NCBI GenBank assembly: GCA_021794595.1
Contig: JAJYQN010000097.1
Span: 1-64,000 of the forward strand
Direction of reading: 5' to 3'
From: Pseudomonadota bacterium
GTDB taxonomy: Bacteria > Pseudomonadota > Gammaproteobacteria > Acidiferrobacterales > Acidiferrobacteraceae
DNA: 64,000 nt
The notes beneath the pieces were generated by a model, which saw only the letters and a list, made by a program, of their open reading frames with translations, did not search any database and was not told where the DNA came from. The translations under genes and the position numbers were made by a program. Shown here piece by piece: positions 27,100 through 35,858 of this stretch. Each line of letters opens with the position of its first letter. Position 1 is the stretch's first letter.

Positions 27100-27568
27100 C
27101 CTGCGGTGGGTCTGAGGCGGGCGGGGGACCGCTGGCGCGCAGGTTTATCGCGAACGCTTTCAGTCCCCAGAGGATGGGGCCCAAGGCCGCCCACAGGGCA
27201 TCGTCCTGGAGCAGATGATAGGCACCGGTAATGCCAGGGGGGCCGCCGTTTAGGGTATCCGGGTCTTCAGTCTCGCGTTCAATACTCTGGGCGGCCGCTG
27301 ACACCGCACCGAGAAGACGCGCAAAATCGTCCGGGGGCACGCGTCCCAGGGCTTGCCATAATGTCACAAGATTGCGGGTCGCGTGCACCGAGGACTCCGA
27401 GTTGAGGCCGCGGGCGGCGATCAGTCCGACCTCGGGGAGGGCGGCGGCCATATCGGTCAAAAAGCGCAGGATGCCGTGCTCGGAGAGCGCCTTGATAAGA
27501 GTCGCCCACTCGTCTTCCGGGCGCGCGTCCGGAGGTCTTTTAGGGTGATAAGGCAAAAGAGCGCTCAT
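27086..27568 (-). CDS. DUF1641 family protein linked to formate dehydrogenase
   Basis: A 160-residue protein with the DUF1641 pattern of small helices (ALSEHGILRFLTDMAAALPEV) and a Gly-rich stretch (NGGPPGITGAYHLLQD). The family is repeatedly found next to formate dehydrogenase catalytic genes and is thought to be an accessory or subunit, but its function is unknown. Its ATG overlaps the formate dehydrogenase stop by 4 bases, so the two are coupled. Confidence 0.8.
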   Translation of the reverse strand: MSALLPYHPKRPPDARPEDEWATLIKALSEHGILRFLTDMAAALPEVGLIAARGLNSESSVHATRNLVTLWQALGRVPPDDFARLLGAVSAAAQSIERETEDPDTLNGGPPGITGAYHLLQDDALWAALGPILWGLKAFAINLRASGPPPASDPPQEPLL

Positions 27569-30540
27569 AGCAGGTCTCCTTTGGTGCGGGCAACGAGCTT
27601 AGGTATCGGAACGTATTCCGGCCGCCGCCATTTTCGTTCGACCTCGACACCGGCTTGCGGCGTGCGGCGCCCAAAGCGAGGATTCGAGCGCGGAATAGGC
27701 GAGTCGCCGCTGGTCGTCAACACAGTCAGTTTCACCGCCAATTCCTTAAACGCTGGTGTCGATACCGCCTCGTCCGCATGGTTTCCGGTGAGGCGGTTTA
27801 TGGGTTCCGTCAGCGAAAACTCCACGGTATAAAGCTCGCGCCCGTTTACCCGCGGGCTCACCCAGACCTTTCCTTCGATGCTTCCTCGACGCGAGGTAAG
27901 GCGTACGCGGCCGCCGGTCGCGATCCCGATCTCGTCGGCCAAGGTCTGGGAGATCTCGACGTAAAACTCCGGGACCTTGGAGACAAGGCCGGGGACGCGC
28001 GCGGTCAGATTTCCTTCTTGGAAGTGCTCCAGGACCCGGCCGTTATTCAATATCAAATCAAACTCCTGATCCCTTTGTTCAACGGGGGGATGCCAATGCA
28101 CGGGATGGAGCATGGCCTTACCGTCCTCGGTGTGGAAACGTTTTGTGTAAAGCAGGGTCTCTGATTGGCCCTCGGCGTTGACCGGCCAGCACACCGAGCG
28201 GTAGCCCTGCAAGCGATCGTAGTGCGCCCCGGCAAAGAGCGGGGCCACCCCTATCGCTTCGGTCATGATCTCCTGGGGCCCGGCATAGTGCCATTTGTGT
28301 CCGAAACGGCGCGCGAGCTCGCATAGGATGAGCCAGTCGGGCTTAGCCTCCCCAAGCGGCTCTAGGACCTGCTCGAAGCGTTGGATGCGTCGCTCGGTGT
28401 TGACGAATGTCCCCTCCTTTTCGAGGCTCGGACACGCCGGAAGTATCACGTCCGCGAACTGTGCGGTCGTGGTCATAAAGATGTCCTGGACCACCAAAAA
28501 GTCGAGTCGCTCAAGGGCTCCTTGAGTATGTTGCGTGTCGGCGTCCACGACTGCTGTGTCCTCGCCTACGATGTACATGGCCTTTAGATCGCCTGCGTAT
28601 ATCGCTTCCATCATGGTGTGATTGTTAAGTCCGGGCTTTTCCGGGAGCTCGACGCCCCAGGCCGCCCCGACTCGGGCCCGCGCTTCGGTGTCGGCGACCT
28701 TTTGGTAGCCTGGCAATTGTTCGCTGAGGGCGCCGAAATCCCCGGCCCCTTGGACATTATTGTGGCCGCGTAGCGGATAGGCCCCCGAACCCTTTTTCCC
28801 ATAGTTGCCGGTAACGAGGAGGAGGTTTGAGATGGCCGTGCTCGTGTCCGTGCCGGTCGTGCGCTGGGTGACCCCCATAGCCCAGAGGGCGCAGACCCCC
28901 GAGGCGTTACAAATCATCTCCGCTAGCGACACGAGATCGGCCTTAGGCAAGCCGGTCTCGGTTTCCGCGTAATCCAAGGTAAACGGGGCTAAGGACTCGC
29001 GAAATGCACTAAGATTGTTGACCCGTTGCGCGAGGAATGGCCGGTCTTCCAGCCCCTGATCCAGGATGTAGCGGCTGAGCGCCGACAACCAGATAAGGTC
29101 GGTCCCGGGTTGTGGGCGCAAGAAAAGGTCGGCCCGTTCGGCCATCTCATGGCGGATCAGGTCGACTACGACTATTTTGAGCTGTCCGGCTTTGTGGCGT
29201 CTTTTTAGCCGGCTTGCGAGTACCGGATGGCTGTCGGTGGTGTTGGTGCCAATGAGAAGAACGAGTTCCGCATCGTCGATGTCGTCCATGGTGCCCGAAT
29301 CCCCGGCATAGCCGACGGTTCGGGTGAGACCCATGGTGGCCGGGCTCTGGCAGTAGCGGGACGTGCAGTCGATGTTATTGGTACCGATGACGGCGCGCGC
29401 GAATTTTTGGGTGAGGTAGGCCTCCTCGTTCGAGCCTTTACTGGTGGCGATGAATCCCAGGGCGTCGGGTCCGTGGGTCTTTACGATGGCGCTGAAGCGA
29501 TCATGGATTATCGTCAGGGCCTCATCCCATTCCGTCTCGCGAAAGCGTCCGCCGTCCCGGACGAGGGGCTTTACGAGACGGTCCTTACTGTTGACGAAGT
29601 CCCATCCGAACTTACCCTTCACGCAGGTCGATATGCCATTGGCGGGTCCCTGCTCCGGCTGGATTTTGAGGATCTGGCGGCCTCGGGTCCAGACATCGAA
29701 GGAGCAACCAACACCACAGAATGTGCATACGGTCTTGGTCACCTTCTGCTCTTCTTGGCGGAGGTGCTGGTCGATTTTTGAGACCGCGGTAATTGGAATG
29801 AAGCTGGTGGTAGGTTCGATGCGTTTGACGAAATCGATCATCTCGCGCTTTAAGGGGCTCGGCCAGCTAGTAAAAGGGCCGGCCCGACCGAGGAGAGTAT
29901 TTTCCATGAGGGCGTTACAGGGGCAGACTGTGACGCAGTGGCCGCAAGAGACGCAGCTCGAGTCATTGATCGCGCTGCCTCCGTCCCAGAGTACGCGGGG
30001 TTGTTCGTCTTCCCAGCGTATCGTCAGGGTCTCGTTAACCTGGATGTTCTGGCAGGCCTCGACGCAGCGGCCGCATAGGATGCACTGGCGCGGGTCGTAG
30101 CTATAAAACGGGTTTGACTGGTCGGGAGGGTATGGCTTGGCCCTAAAAGGGTAGCGTTGATGCCGTAGTTGTAGCCGGTCGACCGCATCGTGGATTTCGC
30201 AGTCACCGTTATTGTTGTCGCAGAGTGTGCAGTAGAGCTCATGCTTTTGGAGGATGCGATCCAGCCCTTCGCTGCGCGCCTCCCCGGCTGAGCGGTCCAC
30301 GGTACTGATCTCGAGCCCCCTGCGCACCGTGACGGTGCAGGCGCGCGTTAGGGCCCCGTTCACCGCCACAAAGCAGGTGTCGCAGGTTGTGAGGGGCCCG
30401 AGGGCCGGGTTATAGCAGAGGTGGGGGACGTAGATGTCGGCGCGATTGAGCGCATCTAAGAGATTTTCGCCGACAGACGCTGCTACATCGCGGCAGTCGA
30501 CGGAGATAACGCAGGGCTGAAGTTGGGGATCCGCGGACAC
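27565..30540 (-). CDS. Formate dehydrogenase, catalytic (molybdenum) subunit, cysteine type
   Basis: About 991 residues from a GTG preceded by AGGAGG. Domains in order: a 2Fe-2S ferredoxin fold (Cys in LCYNPALGPLTTCDTC and a later RAC), a His-Cys cluster motif HELYCTLCDNNNGDC, two 4Fe-4S motifs (CILCGRCVEAC, CVSCGHCVTVC), a further CTFCGVGC cluster, then the Mo-bis-MGD domains. The Mo ligand lies in TSRYCQSPA and is TGC (Cys), not selenocysteine. This domain order is that of cytoplasmic formate dehydrogenases that pass electrons to NAD or ferredoxin. No NADH-binding subunits are adjacent, so the acceptor is open. It sits between radC and rpmB, where Pseudomonas-like genomes have no such gene. 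Confidence 0.88.
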   Translation of the reverse strand: MSADPQLQPCVISVDCRDVAASVGENLLDALNRADIYVPHLCYNPALGPLTTCDTCFVAVNGALTRACTVTVRRGLEISTVDRSAGEARSEGLDRILQKHELYCTLCDNNNGDCEIHDAVDRLQLRHQRYPFRAKPYPPDQSNPFYSYDPRQCILCGRCVEACQNIQVNETLTIRWEDEQPRVLWDGGSAINDSSCVSCGHCVTVCPCNALMENTLLGRAGPFTSWPSPLKREMIDFVKRIEPTTSFIPITAVSKIDQHLRQEEQKVTKTVCTFCGVGCSFDVWTRGRQILKIQPEQGPANGISTCVKGKFGWDFVNSKDRLVKPLVRDGGRFRETEWDEALTIIHDRFSAIVKTHGPDALGFIATSKGSNEEAYLTQKFARAVIGTNNIDCTSRYCQSPATMGLTRTVGYAGDSGTMDDIDDAELVLLIGTNTTDSHPVLASRLKRRHKAGQLKIVVVDLIRHEMAERADLFLRPQPGTDLIWLSALSRYILDQGLEDRPFLAQRVNNLSAFRESLAPFTLDYAETETGLPKADLVSLAEMICNASGVCALWAMGVTQRTTGTDTSTAISNLLLVTGNYGKKGSGAYPLRGHNNVQGAGDFGALSEQLPGYQKVADTEARARVGAAWGVELPEKPGLNNHTMMEAIYAGDLKAMYIVGEDTAVVDADTQHTQGALERLDFLVVQDIFMTTTAQFADVILPACPSLEKEGTFVNTERRIQRFEQVLEPLGEAKPDWLILCELARRFGHKWHYAGPQEIMTEAIGVAPLFAGAHYDRLQGYRSVCWPVNAEGQSETLLYTKRFHTEDGKAMLHPVHWHPPVEQRDQEFDLILNNGRVLEHFQEGNLTARVPGLVSKVPEFYVEISQTLADEIGIATGGRVRLTSRRGSIEGKVWVSPRVNGRELYTVEFSLTEPINRLTGNHADEAVSTPAFKELAVKLTVLTTSGDSPIPRSNPRFGRRTPQAGVEVERKWRRPEYVPIPKLVARTKGDLL

Positions 30541-30753
30541 GAAGGCCTCCTTAGGGGAGCGAAGGTGACCGGTGCGGGAGCCGCCGGCCAATGAGTTCCT
30601 CACTGTATAAGGATACGAGTCCGGCGGTTATCGGCTCAAAGTGCGATTCCGAGGCTTGGGGGCCGAGTCGTACCGATAGGGTGGCATGGCTTGCCATCGG
30701 ATCACAGCCCCGTCGGCCGGGCGCCGGGGGCCTGGATCGGGAGGAGGGAGGGA

Positions 30754-30782
30754 TTGGCACCAGCCCAGGTTTGTGGCAGAAT
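30754..30782 (+). promoter_or_regulatory. Predicted promoter for rpmB-rpmG
   Basis: TTGGCA (30754-30759) and CAGAAT (30777-30782) are separated by exactly 17 bases, a good sigma-70 spacing. Transcription would start near 30789, giving a short leader before the rpmB ATG at 30806. The formate dehydrogenase gene starts in the opposite direction at 30540. Confidence 0.6.
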
Positions 30783-30805
30783 CGCGCGATTCATGCGGGG
30801 GTTTT

Positions 30806-31042
30806 ATGTCTAAAGTATGCCAGGTCAGCGGCAAGCGGCCTATAAGTGGTAATAACGTATCGCACGCGAACAACAAGACGCGGCGACGGTTTTTGCCAAA
30901 TTTGCACTACCGGCGCCTCTGGGTTGAAAGCGAGAAGCGGTGGGTGCGTCTGCGTTTGTCGCATCACGGCTTACGGACGATCGACAAGAAGGGTATCGAC
31001 GTTGTGCTCGCGGAAATGCGGGCGCGCGGCGAGGCGGTTTAG
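30806..31042 (+). CDS. rpmB: 50S ribosomal protein L28
   Basis: A 78-residue basic ribosomal protein with the family opening [12 protein letters not shown], the central [16 protein letters not shown] and the end [16 protein letters not shown]. It is in an operon with rpmG, 9 bases downstream. An open frame upstream to 30686 is ignored because L28 starts at this ATG. No zinc-binding CxxC pairs are seen; the single Cys near the N-terminus is not a zinc site by itself. Confidence 0.97.
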   Translation: MSKVCQVSGKRPISGNNVSHANNKTRRRFLPNLHYRRLWVESEKRWVRLRLSHHGLRTIDKKGIDVVLAEMRARGEAV

Positions 31043-31051
31043 GAGAGCGCT

Positions 31052-31207
31052 ATGCGTGACAAGATAAAGCTGGTATCGAGCGCCGACACGGGTCATTTTT
31101 ACACGACCACGAAGAATAAGCGCACGATGACCGAGAAGTTCGAGATCAAGAAGTTCGATCCGATTGCGCGTAAGCACGTGGCTTATCGCGAGGCAAAGAT
31201 TAAATAG
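31052..31207 (+). CDS. rpmG: 50S ribosomal protein L33
   Basis: A 51-residue ribosomal protein with the pattern [10 protein letters not shown]-like start (here [20 protein letters not shown]), [17 protein letters not shown] and [11 protein letters not shown] end. An AGGAG site overlaps the rpmB stop region. The CxxC zinc pairs of some L33 forms are absent, so this is the zinc-free type. It is followed by a hairpin terminator. Confidence 0.97.
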   Translation: MRDKIKLVSSADTGHFYTTTKNKRTMTEKFEIKKFDPIARKHVAYREAKIK

Positions 31208-31213
31208 TCAAAC

Positions 31214-31245
31214 CCATGGGGCGCGTCTGAACCCCATGGATGTTT
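31214..31245 (+). terminator. Terminator hairpin after rpmG
   Basis: A perfect 8-bp stem (CCATGGGG with CCCCATGG, loop of 10) begins 7 bases past the rpmG stop and is followed by ATGTTT. The T run is weak but the position fits an operon end. Confidence 0.6.
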
Positions 31246-31312
31246 CCCCCGTCCCCTCAAGGTTTCTTTCTCGGCGGCGCTGCGCGTTCGTGAGCCCAGG
31301 CGACCTGTGGTC

Positions 31313-31341
31313 TTGTCGCTGCGCCTGTCGCTCGGTATATT
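31313..31341 (+). promoter_or_regulatory. Predicted sigma-70 promoter for the HNH gene
   Basis: TTGTCG (31313-31318) and TATATT (31336-31341) lie 17 bases apart, giving a start near 31348 and a leader of about 55 bases before the ATG at 31403. Confidence 0.6.
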
Positions 31342-31402
31342 AGTCGCAATCCTCGGTTGAGGCCTATCGCTGTCGATGGCAGGCCATCCTGCCAGGATTG
31401 CT

Positions 31403-32029
31403 ATGTACCCTCTTAGTCAACAAGTTTTACGTACGGACGTTGCCGGTATGCCGCTTGAGTGGATCGATTTCCGCGAAGCGGTCCGTATTTGTCATTTAGG
31501 CCAGGTCGCTTATACCTGTGGCGTTCTTCTGTACCGAATCCATGGCGGTTATAACGCCGTCACGGGGCGGCGCAGCGTCATTGACGTGAACTCCATCCTG
31601 GCGACCTACGGGGAGAACGGACAGTTGTTGCGGCAACGTGATGAATACGTGCCGCCGCTCAGTAACCCTGCCTTGTTTGCGCGCGATGCTCGGCTATGCC
31701 TTTACTGTGGCGAGCGATTTTCAGTGCGTGACTTGTCTCGCGACCATGTGACCCCCCTTAGCCGCGGCGGCGGGGATGTGTGGCGCAATGTCGTGACCGC
31801 CTGTAAGCGCTGCAACAACCACAAGGCGGGCCGCACGCCAGAAGAGGCCGGGATGGCGCTCTTGGCCGTACCCTTCGTGCCCACCCATGCCGAATACGTC
31901 TTTTTGCAGGGACGTCGGGTTCTTGCCGACCAAATGGCGTTTCTGCGCGCCCACTTCCCGCGTACCAGCCCGCTTCACGAGCGCCTGGATCGCGTGATCC
32001 ATGTCTCGTCCCAGGATTGGGCGGGCTAG
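31403..32029 (+). CDS. HNH endonuclease family protein
   Basis: A 208-residue protein with an N-terminal domain of unknown role (VLRTDVAGMPLEWIDFREAVRI) and an HNH nuclease motif: CLYCG, then DHVTPLSRGGGDVWRNVVTAC and CNNHK. Such stand-alone HNH proteins are common in proteobacteria near housekeeping genes and usually have no known partner. The ATG at 31403 has AGGA at good spacing; an in-frame ATG at 31376 lacks one. It stands alone between a promoter and a strong terminator, which argues for an independent housekeeping function rather than a mobile element. Confidence 0.85.
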   Translation: MYPLSQQVLRTDVAGMPLEWIDFREAVRICHLGQVAYTCGVLLYRIHGGYNAVTGRRSVIDVNSILATYGENGQLLRQRDEYVPPLSNPALFARDARLCLYCGERFSVRDLSRDHVTPLSRGGGDVWRNVVTACKRCNNHKAGRTPEEAGMALLAVPFVPTHAEYVFLQGRRVLADQMAFLRAHFPRTSPLHERLDRVIHVSSQDWAG

Positions 32030-32063
32030 AGAGCTCAGGCTCGGCGCAAGGAACCAGCCAAAG

Positions 32064-32101
32064 AAAAGCCCAGGGGCCGAAAAGGACCCCTGGGCTTTTT
32101 T
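32064..32101. terminator. Strong bidirectional terminator
   Basis: A 13-bp perfect stem (AAAAGCCCAGGGG with CCCCTGGGCTTTT, loop of 10) with T runs on both strands. It ends the rightward HNH gene and the leftward desaturase gene. Confidence 0.92.
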
Positions 32102-32125
32102 ACTGAAGGGCAGCTACAACTGAGA

Positions 32126-33316
32126 TCAGATCTTCACCGAGTTGGCCGTATAGGTGCGGATATTGGCCGAGAACTCCCGGAGGGCTTGAATCCCGGTGGC
32201 TTCCGCCTGATGGCACCACTCCTGGAGGGCCACGAGCAGCTGCTCGTGGGTCACGGCCGACCGCCGCCAGACGTCCTGGAGACGCTCTTTCATCAGATAG
32301 ACCGTATGCAGGGTCGTGTTATTGGCGAGGATTTCTTGGAGGTGCTGGTGATCAGCCTCTCCGATGAGCGTCTTTTCCCGCACCATGAGTCGCTTCGCCC
32401 GCTTCAAGAGCAGCGCGGCCTGACTGTCGGCCACCGCGACCTTGCGTACCTCTTCGGCATGGACGCGATGCAAGACCTCACGCGCAAACCGGGCCATGAT
32501 CTGAAAGCGATGGTGTACCACGGCTTTGACCGTCTCGAGATCGCAGGCGTCCTTGGCGGCGGTGTAGGCCGGGATCGGGGCCACCTTTTTGACGGTCGCA
32601 AGACCAAAGAGCTCGAGCGTCCGGATGTAGGCCCAACCGATGTCTAGCTCCCATGGCTTGCAGGAGAATTTGGCCGAGCTGGCATAGGTGTGGTGGTTGT
32701 TATGCAGCTCTTCGCCGCCGATCAGTATCCCGATGGGGAGGATGTTCGTGGCGGCGTCCGGGCATTCGAAGTTGCGGTAGCCGAAGTAATGGCCCACTCC
32801 GTTGATGATCCCCGCCGCGAAAAATGGGATCCAGATCATCTGGATCGCCCATATGGTCAGACCCAGCGCCCCAAAGCACAGGAGGTCGATCACCAACATG
32901 ACCCCGACCCCGGTCGCGCTATAGCGCGTATAGAGGTGACGCTCGATCCAGTCGTCCGGGGTGCTATGCCCGAATTTAGAAAGCGTCTCGGCGTTTTTGC
33001 TTTCCTTGCGATAGAGCTCGGCCCCTTCCCATAAGACCTTCTTCAGGCCCAGCACTTGCGGGCTATGGGGGTCTTCTTCGGTCTCGCAGCGCGCATGGTG
33101 CTTGCGGTGGATGGCGACCCATTCCTTCGTCACCATGCCCGTGGTAAGCCAGAGCCAGAAACGAAAAAAGTGCGCGACCACCGGATGCAGGTCTAGGCCC
33201 CTGTGGGTCTGGTGGCGATGCAGATATATGGTCACCGAGACAATGGTGATGTGGGTGAAGGCGAGCGCTACCAGAACATAGCCCCACCAAGGCATAACAA
33301 CGAGACCTTGCAACAT
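32126..33316 (-). CDS. Acyl-CoA/acyl-lipid delta-9 type fatty acid desaturase
   Basis: A 396-residue integral-membrane diiron enzyme that introduces a double bond into saturated acyl chains. The three histidine boxes are HRHQTHR, HRKHH and HNNHH, with hydrophobic pairs between. The ATG at 33316 with GAGGG upstream puts the first membrane helix at the N-terminus; a longer frame to 33364 adds a non-family extension. The extra C-terminal region of about 120 residues is helical and charged, longer than in minimal desaturases. Likely role: membrane fluidity control. Confidence 0.9.
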   Translation of the reverse strand: MLQGLVVMPWWGYVLVALAFTHITIVSVTIYLHRHQTHRGLDLHPVVAHFFRFWLWLTTGMVTKEWVAIHRKHHARCETEEDPHSPQVLGLKKVLWEGAELYRKESKNAETLSKFGHSTPDDWIERHLYTRYSATGVGVMLVIDLLCFGALGLTIWAIQMIWIPFFAAGIINGVGHYFGYRNFECPDAATNILPIGILIGGEELHNNHHTYASSAKFSCKPWELDIGWAYIRTLELFGLATVKKVAPIPAYTAAKDACDLETVKAVVHHRFQIMARFAREVLHRVHAEEVRKVAVADSQAALLLKRAKRLMVREKTLIGEADHQHLQEILANNTTLHTVYLMKERLQDVWRRSAVTHEQLLVALQEWCHQAEATGIQALREFSANIRTYTANSVKI

Positions 33317-33392
33317 GATCTTTCCCTCTACTGAAAACACGCCCATTGTAGGATAACGTAACACCCGAATGAAGCTCCGCAGAGGTCTTTGC

Positions 33393-33596
33393 TCATTTAT
33401 CGCCCAGACCCTTTGGGTAGTCTCGTGCCCACTCCACCATCTGTTTGCCCCAGGTATGGGCTGATGCGGGATCGAGTTCGAGAGTAAAGTACTTCACACC
33501 GTCACGGATAATAACGCGTAACAGACGAACGCCGCTATCGTGAAATATCTGCCGAAGCTCTATCACCTGGCCAAACGGGGCGGTAATCTGTTCCAT
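33393..33596 (-). CDS. Small conserved-looking hypothetical protein
   Basis: A 67-residue soluble protein (core VIELRQIFHDSGVRLLRVIIRDG, then FTLELDP). The size and the start directly opposite the NUDIX gene suggest a real gene. It may belong to a small uncharacterised family seen in acidophilic proteobacteria, but I cannot name it with certainty. It is about 77 bases upstream of the desaturase in the same direction. Confidence 0.6.
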   Translation of the reverse strand: MEQITAPFGQVIELRQIFHDSGVRLLRVIIRDGVKYFTLELDPASAHTWGKQMVEWARDYPKGLGDK

Positions 33597-33629
33597 GTCT
33601 TCCTATTATAGCACGACATGAGGAATACT

Positions 33630-34088
33630 ATGGTGGCCCCGCAGACACCCCGTGTTACCGTCGATATCGTGATCCGCCTGAAAGATGAGCCCGAGGGCCT
33701 CGTTCTTGTCGAGCGTCGCCATCCCCCTCACGGCCTTGCCTTGCCGGGCGGATTTGTGGATGTCGGTGAGTGGGTAGAGGACGCGGCGCGTCGCGAGGCC
33801 TATGAGGAGACCGGCCTTCACGTTACCTTGGAGACCCTTCTGGGCTGTTATTCCGACCCGCAAAGAGATGCGCGCGGTCACACGGTTTCGCTCGTCTATG
33901 TGGGTATGGCCGAGGGCCACCCGCGGGCCGGGAGCGATGCCGCCGCGTGCCAAGTGGTGTCGGCGCTTGCGGTCGATCTGCCCTTGGTCTTTGACCACGC
34001 CCGTATCCTAGAGGATTACCGGGCCTTCTTGCGGACCGGCGCCTTGCCCCGGCCGCGACCAGGGAAGGTCACGGCCGCGATCCCGTAG
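33630..34088 (+). CDS. NUDIX hydrolase
   Basis: A 152-residue NUDIX protein with the box GFVDVGEWVEDAARREAYEETGL (G-x5-E-x7-REV-type pattern) that binds Mg and cleaves nucleoside diphosphate derivatives. The likely substrate is ADP-ribose or an oxidised nucleotide, not decided by the sequence. The ATG at 33630 has TGAGGA upstream and is preferred to the ATG at 33618. Its last 73 bases overlap the end of the convergent beta-propeller gene. Confidence 0.88.
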   Translation: MVAPQTPRVTVDIVIRLKDEPEGLVLVERRHPPHGLALPGGFVDVGEWVEDAARREAYEETGLHVTLETLLGCYSDPQRDARGHTVSLVYVGMAEGHPRAGSDAAACQVVSALAVDLPLVFDHARILEDYRAFLRTGALPRPRPGKVTAAIP

Positions 34089-35134
34089 GGGTCTGCATAG
34101 GAGACCTCTTTTGTGGTCCCGATTGTGACCAAGCGGCCGGTATCGCGGTTCAAGCGATAGCGGCTGATCGTGCTATTACCGAAGTTTACGGCGTAGACGA
34201 AGCGGGCGGCGGCATCGAGCGTCAGCGAAAAAGGATAGCCCCCGGTGGCTACGCGGCCGACGTGAGCGAGCCCTCCGGTTGTCTGATTGATGTGAAATAT
34301 CGAGATGTCGTTGGCGCTGGTATTGGCCACGAAGAGGTAGCGGCCGCTGGGATCGATCACCAGCGAGTCGGGGTGGTGATCAAAGGGCTCCGCCACCCGG
34401 TCGCGAACGCTCAGCTGACCCTGCGGCCCGATCGCGAGCACCAGGAGGACGTTGGCGCGGAAGTCGGCCACATACAGAAATCGCCCGCTCGGCCCGACAG
34501 ACATGCCATAGGGCCCGTCCCCGAGCGGCTCGTGGAAGACCCCCAGCCGGCGGACGTGTCCGTGGCCTGCGATACGCTCGTACATGCCGATCGTGTCATT
34601 GCCGAAATTCGCAACATAGACGTGCCGGCCGTGCGGCGTCAGCGCCACGGCATAAGGGCTGGCGCCGTGGGCTTCGCGGATCTGTCCATCCTTGGTCACG
34701 GCCCCGGTGTGGGCATGGAGCCGGTAGATGGCCACCGTGCTGTCGCCGCTATTGGCAACGTAGAGGAAGTGGCCCAGGGGGCTGGTCGTAAGGCTGAACG
34801 GATTAGCGGTCGGCCTCTCGACCTGCACCGCGGTACGTACTAGCCGCCCGCTCGCTTTCTTGATGCGGTAGACGCTGATGGCGTGAGCGAGGCTATCTGC
34901 GGTGACGACAAAGCCCTCTTTGTCGATCGCGATGGACTCGGGGCCGGTCGGGGTGGCGCTCGAGCCGTTCGGAATCAAAAGACCGTCATGGCGCTCAATG
35001 AAGGCCGCGATCGTACTGTTGTTGTAGTTTGCGACATATACGAAGGTCTTTGCCGAGATGGCCCCGCATGCCCAGATCAGGCTCGCGGCCAGCAGCCGTT
35101 GCCCTAGCCTTGGCGTAGCGAACGCCTTAGACAC
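34016..35134 (-). CDS. Secreted seven-bladed beta-propeller (YVTN/lactonase-like) protein
   Basis: A 372-residue protein with a signal peptide (about 1-28) and seven repeats of the pattern FVYVANYNNSTI / FLYVANSGDSTVA / HVYVANFGNDTI. These are WD40-like YVTN blades of the 6-phosphogluconolactonase-like family. A lactonase reaction is possible, but secreted members are often binding proteins. Third gene of the sigma/anti-sigma operon: its start overlaps the anti-sigma stop by 8 bases, so it is probably part of the same envelope response. Confidence 0.85.
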   Translation of the reverse strand: MSKAFATPRLGQRLLAASLIWACGAISAKTFVYVANYNNSTIAAFIERHDGLLIPNGSSATPTGPESIAIDKEGFVVTADSLAHAISVYRIKKASGRLVRTAVQVERPTANPFSLTTSPLGHFLYVANSGDSTVAIYRLHAHTGAVTKDGQIREAHGASPYAVALTPHGRHVYVANFGNDTIGMYERIAGHGHVRRLGVFHEPLGDGPYGMSVGPSGRFLYVADFRANVLLVLAIGPQGQLSVRDRVAEPFDHHPDSLVIDPSGRYLFVANTSANDISIFHINQTTGGLAHVGRVATGGYPFSLTLDAAARFVYAVNFGNSTISRYRLNRDTGRLVTIGTTKEVSYADPYGIAAVTFPGRGRGKAPVRKKAR

Positions 35135-35858
35135 GAATGTAGGTCCACCCGCGGTGTTGCAGGCGCACGATCTCGGCGATTGCCGATGGCACGATGACCG
35201 CCTGGGGCAGGAGGTGCGGGTCGATACCCTTGCGCCGCTCGAGCCGATTGATGGTGTCTTGGCAGGCGGCGAAGATCAAGTTCGGGTAACGCCTCTGAAG
35301 TGTTGCGATTTGCATGGCGAACGGGGTCATGTGTTCGCGGAGCAAGGCAAGTCCGGGGCCGTCCGCCAAAATCTCGACCTTGGCGGCCTTGTGGTCCGCT
35401 CGGTAGCGGGCAAGCAGGTGACGGGCCTCTTCCAGGACCTGGTGCATATGGGCGCGGTCACCGTTGTCCAGGTGGAAAAGGACCTTGGTCATCAGGGGCT
35501 GGGCAGCGGCGGCCACGGTCGTGTGTGCCGGCTTCGGTATCCCCAAAGGCCCCGATAGCGCTCGCAACGACCACCCCAGCGTCAGCCCGAGGGCGAGCAA
35601 GGCGGGGGCCACGAGCGGCCCTAGGTAGCGGCGCAGGCCCTCATAGCGGGGACGGCGTCGGCGGGGGGGAGGGGGTGGTGTATTGTAGGCCATGCGCACG
35701 AGGTCTGAGACCTTGCGCAACTCGCAGACTTGGCGATTGAGTTCGCTGTCGGCGTTGATGAGCGGATAGGCGCGACCCTTCTCGTCGGCATCGATTTGAT
35801 TGTCGACGAAGGCGTTCAGGAACTCGTCAGAGAACCGCGGGTCGCCCTGTTCGTTCAT
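35127..35858 (-). CDS. Transmembrane anti-sigma factor with a periplasmic DsrE-like domain
   Basis: A 243-residue protein. Residues 1-75 resemble the cytoplasmic part of anti-sigma factors (FLNAFVDNQIDADEKGR) but lack the HxxxCxxC zinc motif. A run PPPPPRRRRPR precedes one membrane helix (about 82-105). After it, about 115 residues form a DsrE-like alpha/beta domain with VLFHLDNGDRAHMHQVLEEA, a Cys in NLIFAACQDT and the end AEIVRLQHRGWTYIRV, very like the end of the secreted protein at 22145. Its ATG overlaps the sigma stop (ATGA). The arrangement suggests an external thiol or sulfur cue controlling the sigma factor; this is inference. Confidence 0.75.
   Translation of the reverse strand: MNEQGDPRFSDEFLNAFVDNQIDADEKGRAYPLINADSELNRQVCELRKVSDLVRMAYNTPPPPPRRRRPRYEGLRRYLGPLVAPALLALGLTLGWSLRALSGPLGIPKPAHTTVAAAAQPLMTKVLFHLDNGDRAHMHQVLEEARHLLARYRADHKAAKVEILADGPGLALLREHMTPFAMQIATLQRRYPNLIFAACQDTINRLERRKGIDPHLLPQAVIVPSAIAEIVRLQHRGWTYIRV

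Noticed and set aside
28700-28900. Possible selenocysteine formate dehydrogenase
   Set aside because: The Mo-ligand codon in SRYCQSPA is TGC, and no in-frame TGA occurs in the gene, so it is a Cys-type enzyme.
31403-32029. HNH protein as a group I/II intron or mobile endonuclease
   Set aside because: It has its own promoter and terminator, no intron-like flanks, and typical host composition.
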